In this document: one piece after another, positions 8,319-17,000 of the stretch
How the letters are laid out: every line of letters starts with the position of its first letter
Position numbering within the stretch: position 1 is the first letter of the stretch
NCBI RefSeq assembly: GCF_003400205.1
Contig: NZ_QUQV01000008.1
Coordinates: 160,127 to 224,126 of the forward strand
Length of the DNA: 64,000 nt
From: Bacillus sp. HNG
GTDB lineage: Bacteria > Bacillota > Bacilli > Bacillales > Bacillaceae_L
Direction of reading: 5' to 3'
Notes under the pieces: model-generated
What the model was told of the DNA's origin: nothing
The model's input: the letters and a program-made list of their open reading frames with translations, nothing else
The model's database searches: none
Translations under genes and position numbers: made by a program

Positions 8319-9779
8319 TTGACTACTACTAAACTAACGACAAGTTGGGGAGCTCCGGTTGGAGATAACCAAAACTCAATCACAGCTGGTTCAAGAGGAC
8401 CGGTACTAATCCAAGACGTACACCTTCTAGAAAAATTAGCGCATTTTAATAGAGAACGTGTACCTGAACGTGTTGTTCACGCGAAAGGCAGTGGAGCACA
8501 CGGTTATTTTGAAGTAACGAATGATGTATCAACATATACAAAAGCAAAACTATTTAACGGAGTTGGCAAGCGGACTCCTCTATTCATCCGTTTCTCAACA
8601 GTTGCTGGGGAAAATGGCTCTGCTGATACAGCGCGTGACCCACGTGGTTTTGCGGTAAAATTCTATACAGAAGAAGGAAACTATGACATCGTTGGAAACA
8701 ACACACCGATTTTCTTTATCCGTGATGCGATTAAGTTCCCTGATTTTATCCATACACAAAAGCGTCATCCCCAAACACACCTAAAGAATCCAACAGCAGT
8801 ATGGGATTTCTGGTCTCATTCTCCAGAATCTTTACACCAAGTGACTTGGTTAATGGGTGATCGTGGAATTCCTGCAACATGGCGTCATATGCATGGATAC
8901 GGAAGCCATACATTTAAGTGGACAAATGCGGAGGGTGAAGGCGTTTGGATTAAGTACCACTTCCGTACAGAACAAGGTGTGAAGTGCCTAACAAATGAAG
9001 TTGCAACAAAACTTGCTGGAGAAAATCCTGACTATCATACAGAGGATTTGTTCAATGCGATCGAAAAAGGGGACTTCCCTGCTTGGAAGCTTTACGTGCA
9101 AATCATGCCATTGGAGGATGCGAATACCTACCGCTTCGATCCATTCGATGTCACGAAAGTTTGGTCTCAAAAAGACTATCCGCTAATCGAAGTGGGCCGC
9201 ATGGTATTAAACCGCAACCCTGAAAACTATTTTGCAGAGGTTGAGCAAGCGACATTCTCTCCTGGAACTTTAGTACCTGGTGTCGATGTATCACCTGACA
9301 AAATGCTTCAAGGTCGTCTCTTTGCATACCATGATGCACATCGTTACCGCGTTGGCGCGAACCATCAATCCTTACCAATCAACCGTGCAAGAGTGGACGT
9401 GAACAACTATCAACGCGACGGTCAAATGCGCTTTGATAACAACGGTGGTAACTCAGTATATTACGAGCCTAATAGTTTTAGCGGTCCAAAAGAAGCGCCA
9501 GAAGCGAAGCAGCACGCTTTCCCTGTTGAAGGCATTGCGGATAGTGTAGCTTACGATCAAGACGATCACTACACACAAGCTGGTGACCTTTACCGCCTAA
9601 TGAGTGAGGAAGAGCGCACCCGTCTAGTTGACACAATAGTGGCATCAATGAAGCCAGTGGAGTTAGAGGAAATCAAACTTCGTCAGATCAGTCATTTCTA
9701 CAAGGCTGACCCTGAATACGGAACTCGTATTGCAGAAGGTCTTGGACTAGCAGTACCTGGAGAAGTTGTAGCAAAGTAA
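8319..9779 (+). CDS. katA: Vegetative-type heme catalase KatA
   Basis: A 486-residue small-subunit catalase of the usual KatA length. The [16 protein letters not shown] block carries the distal His (about residue 54), [21 protein letters not shown] carries the distal Asn (about 127), and [15 protein letters not shown] carries the proximal heme Tyr. It starts at TTG 8319 after AAGAGGTGA. The perfect PerR box and promoter upstream, and a PerR-like gene downstream on the same strand, show a peroxide-inducible unit. It shares roughly half its residues with the 540-residue catalase encoded divergently. Confidence 0.95.
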   Translation: MTTTKLTTSWGAPVGDNQNSITAGSRGPVLIQDVHLLEKLAHFNRERVPERVVHAKGSGAHGYFEVTNDVSTYTKAKLFNGVGKRTPLFIRFSTVAGENGSADTARDPRGFAVKFYTEEGNYDIVGNNTPIFFIRDAIKFPDFIHTQKRHPQTHLKNPTAVWDFWSHSPESLHQVTWLMGDRGIPATWRHMHGYGSHTFKWTNAEGEGVWIKYHFRTEQGVKCLTNEVATKLAGENPDYHTEDLFNAIEKGDFPAWKLYVQIMPLEDANTYRFDPFDVTKVWSQKDYPLIEVGRMVLNRNPENYFAEVEQATFSPGTLVPGVDVSPDKMLQGRLFAYHDAHRYRVGANHQSLPINRARVDVNNYQRDGQMRFDNNGGNSVYYEPNSFSGPKEAPEAKQHAFPVEGIADSVAYDQDDHYTQAGDLYRLMSEEERTRLVDTIVASMKPVELEEIKLRQISHFYKADPEYGTRIAEGLGLAVPGEVVAK

Positions 9780-9785
9780 AAAGAA

Positions 9786-9907
9786 ATGCTGAAGCGCCTC
9801 GATCAGCCCCGACAAGCACAAGAAAAGCTGGCTAGAAGGTTGTTATTTGACCTTCTGGACAGATTGGCTTGTGACCTCGAGGGGCTAGGCGCTGAAGCTA
9901 GACATAG
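9786..9907. repeat. Interspersed palindromic repeat, copy A
   Basis: A GC-richer element of about 120 bp with outer inverted ends (GAAGCGCCT ... AGGCGCTGAAG) and inner arms (TCAGCCCCG / CGAGGGGCT, AGAAGGT / ACCTTCT). A second copy lies at 38636-38747 in the same orientation and a remnant at 27721-27757. From memory, such elements ending in GCTAGACA are common in Bacillus genomes. The element sits between katA and its terminator. Confidence 0.8.
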
Positions 9908-9934
9908 TTTCGTTTCATTTTATTCTCACATAGT

Positions 9935-9961
9935 ATAGGTATCCGCTTCTCGGATACCTAT
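9935..9961 (+). terminator. Terminator hairpin between katA and the PerR-like gene
   Basis: ATAGGTATCCG / CGGATACCTAT, an 11-bp perfect stem with a 5-nt loop, followed by TCTTTT. Confidence 0.85.
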
Positions 9962-9994
9962 TCTTTTAAAAATCAATAAAAGAGGTTGTTACTC

Positions 9995-10411
9995 ATGCAA
10001 GAACTTGTACCCTTTTTAAAAGAACGCGGATTACGCATTACACCTCAACGAACATTAATCTTACAAACTATCCTTTCTTTAAAAGGCCATCCAACTGTGG
10101 AAGACATTCATTGTCAAATACCACATATTAGCCTTGCCACCATTTACAACAATGTCAAACTGTTTGTTTCACTACGGATTTTAAAAGAACTGCCATATGG
10201 CAATGGATTGAGCAAATATGAGCTTGCCAATCAACCAAATCACTACCATATTTTATGCGAAGCATGTGGGGACATTATTGATTTTAATTACCCGACTCTT
10301 ACTCAAATCGAGGATGTTGTGAACAAGTTAACCAAGTTTAAAATAAACTCACATCAAATGGAAGTGTACGGACTTTGTCAATTGTGTCAGAGAAAAGAAG
10401 GTGATTTTTAA
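9995..10411 (+). CDS. Fur-family peroxide regulator, PerR-like
   Basis: A 138-residue metal-dependent repressor. An N-terminal winged helix (about 1-80, with GLRITPQRTLILQTI and the HPTVEDIH His) precedes a dimerisation domain with HYH, CEACG and CQLC motifs; the two CxxC pairs bind structural zinc. Aligned by eye to B. subtilis PerR, His37, His91, His93 and Asp104 are present. The Asp85 position reads Glu, in KYELANQPNHYH, which is one residue longer than PerR's RFDFVTSDHYH. Start is ATG 9995, 9 nt after AGAGG. Position after katA with its PerR box supports a peroxide role. It could be a second PerR paralogue rather than the main PerR. Confidence 0.8.
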   Translation: MQELVPFLKERGLRITPQRTLILQTILSLKGHPTVEDIHCQIPHISLATIYNNVKLFVSLRILKELPYGNGLSKYELANQPNHYHILCEACGDIIDFNYPTLTQIEDVVNKLTKFKINSHQMEVYGLCQLCQRKEGDF

Positions 10412-10525
10412 ATGCCAAAACAAATCTGTCCAGTATGTAAAACTGAAATCAAAATCCTCAAACATAGCACAAGTTGCAAATGTGGGATGAAACTAAAGAA
10501 AACAAAAACCATTCTTGCGGGATAG
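10412..10525 (+). CDS. 37-residue four-cysteine (zinc-ribbon-like) protein
   Basis: The ATG follows the stop of the PerR-like gene directly (TAAATG), and a GAAGGTG ribosome site lies inside that gene's 3' end 8 nt upstream. The peptide has CPVC near its start and CKCG in its second half, spaced about 14 residues apart, with many lysines (pI clearly basic). Two Cys pairs of this kind fit a small rubredoxin/zinc-ribbon knuckle. Tight coupling to a peroxide regulator suggests a redox or metal role, but no function is recognised. The terminator at 10544 follows it, so it is the last gene of the unit. Confidence 0.6.
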   Translation: MPKQICPVCKTEIKILKHSTSCKCGMKLKKTKTILAG

Positions 10526-10543
10526 AATGGGGTCAAAGCGCAA

Positions 10544-10570
10544 AAAAGCACACCTTATAGGTGTGCTTTT
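10544..10570. terminator. Bidirectional terminator between the peroxide island and ftsX
   Basis: AAAAGCACACC / GGTGTGCTTTT, an 11-bp perfect stem with a 5-nt loop, with A- and T-runs on the two sides. It ends 2 nt before the ftsX stop codon, so it can serve both convergent units. Confidence 0.9.
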
Positions 10571-10572
10571 GC

Positions 10573-11466
10573 TTATACTTTTAAGAACTTTCGAACGGAC
10601 ATTAAGCTTCCCCATACTCCGATAAATGCACCAATTAGAAGCAGCAGCCCCGTTACTTGGAATGCAAATGGATTAAATGGCAGTAGCTCTAGGAATGTTC
10701 CACTTAATTGTGGTTGAATCAAATCATATAAGAAATTATAGAATCCGAGAATGATCCCAATTGGGATAATGGAACCCAGAATTCCAAGGAACAAGCCCTC
10801 TAGGAAAAATGGCCAGCGAATAAATGAATTTGTTGCCCCAACTAGCTTCATAATCTCAATTTCTCTTTGTCTTGCAAAAATCGTAATTTTAATTGTATTT
10901 GAAATTAAGAACATGGCGGTGAAAAGGAGACCGATGATTAGACCGATACCAATGTTGCGTGAAATACCAACGCTACTAAAAATCTTTTCAACTTTTCCTT
11001 TACCATAATTTACACTATAAACGTATTCCATTTTCTCAACCTGATCGGCAACCTTCATAATATCTTGTGGTTTCTTTGTTCTGACAACGAACACATCACG
11101 AAGTGGGTTACTTTGCTCGTATAATGCAAAAACTTTTCCATCTTCACCAAAGCTTTCAATCATTTCTTCAAGTTCTTGTTCTTTAGATGAAAATGTAACT
11201 TCTGAAACTTCTGGTATTTTTTGAATTTCTGCTTTTAAGGCATCCTGTTGTTCCTTAGTTGACGTTAAGTCCGTGAGTACACTGATACGGACGTCTTTTT
11301 CAAGTGAAGTCGCCATGCTGTTTAAGTTCATCATGATGACTAAAAATACACCTACAAGGAGTAGTGTGACGGTCACGGCGCTGACAGATGCGAATGTCAT
11401 CCAGCCATTACGCCCGAGGTTTTTTGAACTTTCTCTAAAGTGACGGCGGAGTGTGTTAAGCTTCAT
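10573..11466 (-). CDS. ftsX: Cell-division ABC transporter-like membrane protein FtsX
   Basis: FtsX with FtsE forms an ABC-type complex that activates the peptidoglycan hydrolase CwlO in Bacillus and affects division or sporulation timing. The 297 residues show the N-terminal RRHFRESSKNLGRNGWMTFASVSAVTVTLLLVGVFLVIM signature, one helix, a large extracytoplasmic loop (about 45-165), then three helices, the FtsX/MacB layout. The ATG at 11466 is chosen: AAGGGGTGA lies 8 nt upstream, while the GTG at 11478 is part of that site. It overlaps the ftsE stop by 11 nt, so the two are translationally coupled. Confidence 0.95.
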   Translation of the reverse strand: MKLNTLRRHFRESSKNLGRNGWMTFASVSAVTVTLLLVGVFLVIMMNLNSMATSLEKDVRISVLTDLTSTKEQQDALKAEIQKIPEVSEVTFSSKEQELEEMIESFGEDGKVFALYEQSNPLRDVFVVRTKKPQDIMKVADQVEKMEYVYSVNYGKGKVEKIFSSVGISRNIGIGLIIGLLFTAMFLISNTIKITIFARQREIEIMKLVGATNSFIRWPFFLEGLFLGILGSIIPIGIILGFYNFLYDLIQPQLSGTFLELLPFNPFAFQVTGLLLLIGAFIGVWGSLMSVRKFLKV

Positions 11467-12142
11467 AGCCGTAATCACCCCTTACTTCATCGCGCGCAAT
11501 TTTTCCACTTTCAATTGCAATTACACGCTTTTTAACGGTATTTACAATTTCACGGTTGTGCGTTGCCATAATGATGGTCGTCCCGCGGAAATTAATTTCT
11601 TCAAAAATATTCATGATTTCCCATGATGTTTCTGGGTCAAGGTTACCCGTAGGCTCGTCCGCAATGAGCGCACCTGGAGAGTTTACAATGGATCGTGCAA
11701 TAGACACACGTTGCTGTTCCCCACCGGATAATTCATCTGGTAAAAATCGTGCCTTATGCTTAAGACGAACAAGGTCAAGCACATCCATCACACGCTTCTT
11801 GATATTCTTCGGGTTTTCTTCAATTACTTCAAGTGCGAATGCTACGTTTTCGTATACAGTCAATCGTGGTAAAAGTTTGAAATCCTGGAACACAACCCCA
11901 ATATTTCTCCGTAAAAGCGGAACCCTTTTTTCTTTTAATTTTGAAAGGTCAATTCCATTTATAATGATTGATCCTTTTGTCGGCTTCTCTTCGCGGTACA
12001 TCATCTTAATAAACGTCGACTTCCCCGCTCCACTCGGGCCAACGACATACACGAACTCACCTTGTTCGATTTTTACATTTATACCATTAACGGCCATGAC
12101 GCCGTTCGGATACTTTTTATAGACGTCCTTCATTTCTATCAT
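11456..12142 (-). CDS. ftsE: Cell-division ATP-binding protein FtsE
   Basis: A 228-residue ABC ATPase that pairs with FtsX. Visible motifs are Walker A GPSGAGKST (about 36-44), the Q-loop VFQDFKLLPRLTVYENVAFAL, the signature LSGGEQQRVSIARSIV, Walker B ALIADEPTGNLDP and the switch His in MATHN. It is very close to B. subtilis FtsE along its length. Start ATG 12142 follows AGGTGATTCGT; the GTG at 12151 belongs to the ribosome site. Confidence 0.96.
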   Translation of the reverse strand: MIEMKDVYKKYPNGVMAVNGINVKIEQGEFVYVVGPSGAGKSTFIKMMYREEKPTKGSIIINGIDLSKLKEKRVPLLRRNIGVVFQDFKLLPRLTVYENVAFALEVIEENPKNIKKRVMDVLDLVRLKHKARFLPDELSGGEQQRVSIARSIVNSPGALIADEPTGNLDPETSWEIMNIFEEINFRGTTIIMATHNREIVNTVKKRVIAIESGKIARDEVRGDYGYEA

Positions 12143-12543
12143 ACGAATCACCTATCATCGTTTTTTTATCACTCTTATTTGGGTATTAAGACCCGCCACC
12201 TATTATGTGGGCTAGTTAGTAATCTATCAAATGAAAATAGAAGCGCTCATGTCTCTTTGAACATACTTGCGCCCCTTTTAATCTATGCAACTTGAAATTA
12301 TAAGACAAAATGAACTAGATTTCATTACATTTTTCATTATAACATCATTTTTCGTCAAAAAACGACCTAAAATTATTACATTTTCGTTTCATGGCAGTTA
12401 ATGTTGTGCTGGGGATAGGGTTCAGGTGGTGGTGTGTAAATTTTGGTATTGGGGGAGGCGGTAGGGTAGTGCCTGACGTTATGCCTATTCTAACCAAATT
12501 AAAAGCCTTCCGGTTTACCCGGAAGGCCTACATACTAATTAAA
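12143..12543. other. Intergenic region upstream of ftsE
   Basis: About 400 bp with no gene. On the minus strand an extended -10 TGTTATAAT (12344-12336) is the best ftsE promoter candidate, but its -35 is weak. The cccB terminator sits at 12505-12527. The stretch 12380-12480 is G-rich and shows no recognised feature. Confidence 0.5.
12505..12527 (-). terminator. Terminator of cccB
   Basis: GCCTTCCGG / CCGGAAGGC, a 9-bp stem with a 5-nt loop, followed on the minus strand by TTTTAATTTGG. It lies 17 nt past the cccB stop. Confidence 0.85.
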
Positions 12544-12888
12544 TTATTTTTTCTCAGCTAACCATGCAGCAACTGCGTCTTTTTCGTCACCTTTGATGAT
12601 CCCTTTTGGCATTGCGCCACGGCCATTTTCAATGATGTCCGCAATTTCGTCTTGAGAGTATTTACCTCCGACTTGTTGTAGACTTGGGAAGCTTCCAGCA
12701 CCTGCTAGATCTTTACCATGGCATGAAGCACAGTTTCCTTGGTAGATTTCCTCTGCATTTACAGCAGTAGCTCCGCCATTATCGCCTGCTGGCTCGTTGG
12801 CTGCATTGTCGTCGTCCCCACCACCACATGCTGCTAGAGCGAATACAAGCGCAGTTCCTAAAAGAAATCCAAATAGCTTACGTTTCAC
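12544..12888 (-). CDS. cccB: Membrane-anchored cytochrome c-551 lipoprotein
   Basis: A 114-residue lipoprotein that carries one covalently bound heme and passes electrons on the outer face of the membrane. It has a signal peptide ending in the lipobox LAAC (Cys about residue 21), a low-complexity Gly/Asp/Asn linker, the heme motif CASCH (about 53-57), and the axial Met in GAMPKG. In B. subtilis cccB lies next to ftsE as here. Own terminator downstream; two TATAAT-like -10 sequences lie between 12900 and 12945. Confidence 0.93.
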   Translation of the reverse strand: MKRKLFGFLLGTALVFALAACGGGDDDNAANEPAGDNGGATAVNAEEIYQGNCASCHGKDLAGAGSFPSLQQVGGKYSQDEIADIIENGRGAMPKGIIKGDEKDAVAAWLAEKK

Positions 12889-12943
12889 AGAATTTACCCC
12901 CTGTAATAAATTTTTCCATTATACAATCCTTATTATACCCCTT

Positions 12944-13810
12944 TTACGCCCTTTTAAAACCCTCTCCTAATACCTCTGCAGCGTCCATAACGACGACAAA
13001 TGCAGATGTATCAATGCTTTGAACCACTTGTTTCAATTTTGTGAACTCTTTCTGGTCAACCACGCACATGAGCATTGGACGCTCATCGTCGGTGTAGCCC
13101 CCGTATCCAGAGAGCTTGGTTACACCTCGGTCCAATTTGTCAAAAATCTCCTGTCGCACTTCATCCTGATGGTTCGTAATAATGAGAGCCATTTTTGAAT
13201 TACCTAGACCAACCTGTACCAAATCAATCGTTTTACTTGTGACAAAAAGTCCAATCAGTGCATAAAGTCCACTCTCAATATCGAATACAATTGCAGCTGT
13301 TACGACAATCAGACCATCAATAAAAGCGACGCATTTTCCAAGAGATATTCCTGTATACTTATGAACAATTTGAGCGGCAAGGTCTGTCCCACCTGTCGAC
13401 GCATTGCCCCGGAATGTGATGCCAAGTCCCAAACCTATTCCGATCCCGCCAAATAACGCACCGAGCAATGGGTCAAGTGTTGCGGGTTCCAGATTTCTCG
13501 AAAGGTAAACAACAAATGGTAGAAAAAGAGTGCCGATTAATGTACGAGCACCATATACCTTTCCAAGAAAAATGACACCTGCAATGAATAATGGAATATT
13601 AAAAGCCCATTGAACATAGGCGGCTTCCCAACCAAAGAGGGAGTTCAAGATCGTACTAATCCCACTTACACCGCCAGAGGCTACCTTGTTCGGTAACAAA
13701 AACAGATTGAAAGCTAGAGCCACCGTGGCTGAACCGAGTAGTATGTATATGTATTCCTTTACCTTTTGAAGTGTTGGATGTACTTCGTGCTGACGTTTTC
13801 TTCTATTCAT
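12944..13810 (-). CDS. YitT-family membrane protein (YvjA-like)
   Basis: A 288-residue polytopic protein with about five to six hydrophobic helices in the first 200 residues (KEYIYILLGSATVALAFNLFLLPNKVASGGVSGIST is the family's opening pattern). A soluble C-terminal DUF2179-type domain follows (about 200-285, SKMALIITNHQDEVRQEIFDKLDRGVTKLSGYGGY). ATG 13810 is chosen because GGAGG lies 8 nt before it. B. subtilis yvjA occupies the same place beside cccB. The substrate or function of the family is not established. Confidence 0.88.
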   Translation of the reverse strand: MNRRKRQHEVHPTLQKVKEYIYILLGSATVALAFNLFLLPNKVASGGVSGISTILNSLFGWEAAYVQWAFNIPLFIAGVIFLGKVYGARTLIGTLFLPFVVYLSRNLEPATLDPLLGALFGGIGIGLGLGITFRGNASTGGTDLAAQIVHKYTGISLGKCVAFIDGLIVVTAAIVFDIESGLYALIGLFVTSKTIDLVQVGLGNSKMALIITNHQDEVRQEIFDKLDRGVTKLSGYGGYTDDERPMLMCVVDQKEFTKLKQVVQSIDTSAFVVVMDAAEVLGEGFKRA

Positions 13811-13965
13811 GAAAATACCTCCGTTTGCTAGCCTATGGCAGTATATCATGGGTTCAAAACCAAGTAAACGCCAACCAAATAACGTGGTAAAGCAACAAAA
13901 TATACATCTACAGGATTAGTTTGTAACGAGATATGAATAATTATTACAATAATGTACATGAAAGT

Positions 13966-13995
13966 GAAAAAAGAGCCATCTCAGACTCTTTTTTC
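13966..13995 (-). terminator. Terminator of the large phosphoesterase gene
   Basis: GAAAAAAGAG / CTCTTTTTTC around a 10-nt loop, 8 nt past the stop codon of the large gene on the minus strand. Confidence 0.8.
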
Positions 13996-14002
13996 GGTGT
14001 GC

Positions 14003-17000
14003 TTATTTACGAAATGTCCAAATATCTGAAACGGTTCGACCCGTGTATTTATCCTCGGCTATCGTATACCATGAATAAGAACGGTTCTTTTTTAACCCTT
14101 TCCAAACAGTCTCTGCGATTTTTCCGCTTTTCGCCTTGTCAGTGCCGATTACATGGTCTGTGTAGACATTTACTGAAAAGTAATCGGTTGCGACTCGTTT
14201 GGTGACTGGTGCTAAATCCATTTCAATCACAAACTCATCTTTTTCCGGATACGCATCTGGGTTATAGTAATTGTAATCGTCTAAATAAGGAGAATACGTA
14301 TTTACCACAATGCGATTATTGTCTTGATCAAAATGAAACAGTCTCATGTAACCTTGGCCACCCTCTGGTCCTGCCTGGTAATCAGCAAGCATTTGTGTCA
14401 CAGTACGGTCAGGAACACCGTCTCCGTTATCGTCAATTTCATCTACTAATGTTTGTGCCTCATGGTAATGACCACTCAACACCATGATCACATTCTTATT
14501 TGGAACAACAATTTCGTTATAAAGTTTGTCACCTGTCGGATGCCTAGTACCTGTCGCAAGTAAGTATTCATGGAAGCTTAAAATGGCTTTGCGGTCCGGA
14601 TGAGCAGCTAGCACATCATTTACCCACTGGATCCCTTCATCCGTTATACCCCAACCGAGGTACACCATAATATAATCATTGCCACCAGCTGAAATTAAAT
14701 CATAATGACCGCGATTGTTTAGGTAGGAACCACCGTAATATGGCTTATCCTTAAAGCGATTTTCCCCAAAATACTTATAAAACTGGGAATAATCATTACT
14801 CACCTGATCCACATCATGGTTTCCTGCCAGAACTCCGTATGGAATGTTGTTGTCATCAAGCACTTTCATCGCTTTATCGGCGTTCTTCCATTGATACTCC
14901 TGTGATGATTTATTCACTAAATCACCTGTATGGAATACATATTTTATTTTGAGTTTCTCCTTCATTTCGGCAATCCACTCTGTTTGTCGGTCAAAAATAT
15001 ACGGGTAGCTCTCTGAGTAAAATTGGGTGTCTGACATCCAGACGAAGGTATAGTCATACTCATCTGGCGAGCTTGGAATTTCGTCTTGGACAATCACATT
15101 TATTTTTGACTCATGTACAAAGTCACCCACGCCAACTTCACCGGAGAGTTCAAAATCCTCTTTACCTGCTACTTTGTAATCAATTAATGTCCATTTTTCT
15201 GTATTGTGGTTCCATGCGTACATCGAAACCTTTCTACCTTCAAGGGAATTCCCTTTCCATAAAAGCTCGACACGATCCTTTTCATCAAGTGACGCATCTA
15301 CTGTGACGTCAAATCGATGATAAGGAAATTGAGTATCCGAATCAGATACCAGATACTTGCCGTCTACTTTTGAAACTAGCGAAGTGTCCTCAGACGTAAA
15401 CGCCTTCTCCCCTTCAGGTATCATTTCTTTTGGCGGCTCAAAATCACCTGCATTTTTAAAGCCTTTCACACCTGAGTTCACATCGTATTGATATGCCTCA
15501 TAAAACGTGACATCTAACTGATCCTTCGTTGGGTCCTTCACCTTTACCTGTAAAACAGGGTCGCCATCAACCTGCGCATTTTCTTTAGGTGAGACCAACT
15601 CTGGCCTTAGTGGATTTTCATCAGCCACTTCAAATTGAAATCCCTCTTCTTGTTGATTTCCTACTTTGTCCGTTGCCACAACCTTAAGCTCATGTTTACC
15701 TGCCTCAAGCTTGGAGGACGCTGTTTCATACGGAACTTGAATTTCCTCTCCGTCTAAGGTGACAATTACTTGGTCAACCCCGGAAAGCTTATCCTTTACA
15801 TCTACATCAATCGTAAAAGCACCCTTGTATGCTTTCTTTTTCAGGTTCGTTTTAATATCAGGTACGGTGTTGTCGACTAAAACCTCTGAGCTAACTTCTT
15901 CATCTGCATCCTGAACAAGGACCTTGTGCTTCTTATCCTCAACAGAGGTCGTATCCCATTTATAGGTTAAGGAATGTGCTTCCTCTTCCGTAACTGTAAA
16001 CGTAAAATCAACGAATGGATTGTTATCATTCATTTTTAGAATACGTGATGGATCACTGTAGTCCGGGTCCTTGATCACTGTTCCATCCGCAAGAACTAAA
16101 CGTACATTTCGTAAATCATAGTCGTCACGGTTTTCCGCGGATTCAAGATCAAATGGTGATGCTTTGTTACCGGAACGAACGGTTATCGTAGTGTCCCCAA
16201 CCGGAAGTCGCTCAGGCTCAATTGGGATACTGAACGTTTTCCACTGCGTGAGCCAATCTTTATCCATCACATATAAAACTTCGTCACCCATCGTAACGGC
16301 GTTTTGGAAATACGTATTCAAGCCATTTACCTCAAACGCAAAATAGGCCGTGTGTTCAAGGGACGGATAGATGCCTTCCGTTACTTCTTTGCCATCAATC
16401 AATAGCTTCATTTTATCTGGAGAATCTACCGCAGATGTAGCCTTAATGATTTTTTCACCACGAAGCAATTCCCCTTCTTCCAGATTGAGACGGAGGCTTG
16501 AGCTGTCAAGGTCATTCGTAATGGTTACGCGATAATCCTCACTTTTCACTTCATTTCTTCCATCGGACACGACGAAGTAATAATCCACATACTTATGTCC
16601 AATTAAATCAGGTGAATAAATGGTGTGATGATAAAGGAGATCATCGTAATTCTCTTGTAAAATCGCTTCGCTATATTCATTATGATGGTCAATTTTATAG
16701 TACAAACGAACAGATTTAACTTCCTTGTCGTCTGTTACGTTTGCGACAATGTCGATATTATCCTTCTGGTTCACCTCGGTGGTTTTCGTTAGATTGTCAA
16801 TCGTTGGTGGCACTGTGTCTTGTTCCATTTGGACAGGCTGACTTGGTACTTGGAAGCCTTCAACCTGACCCGGAGTCGCATCCAGGATGCCCACCTTTTT
16901 AGAAAGAGTGGATTTATCAGTTGGATAGAGATAGACAATCCCTTTATTCGCAAAAGTGTCATCTACGTTCGGCTCATCATTGTAATAAGCGACCGAAATC

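Noticed and set aside
11556..12122. 188-codon open frame opposite ftsE
   Set aside because: It is a shadow of the well-supported ftsE frame, with no ribosome site or recognisable domain. The same holds for the frames at 4685-5077, 55818-56216 and 62379-62810.
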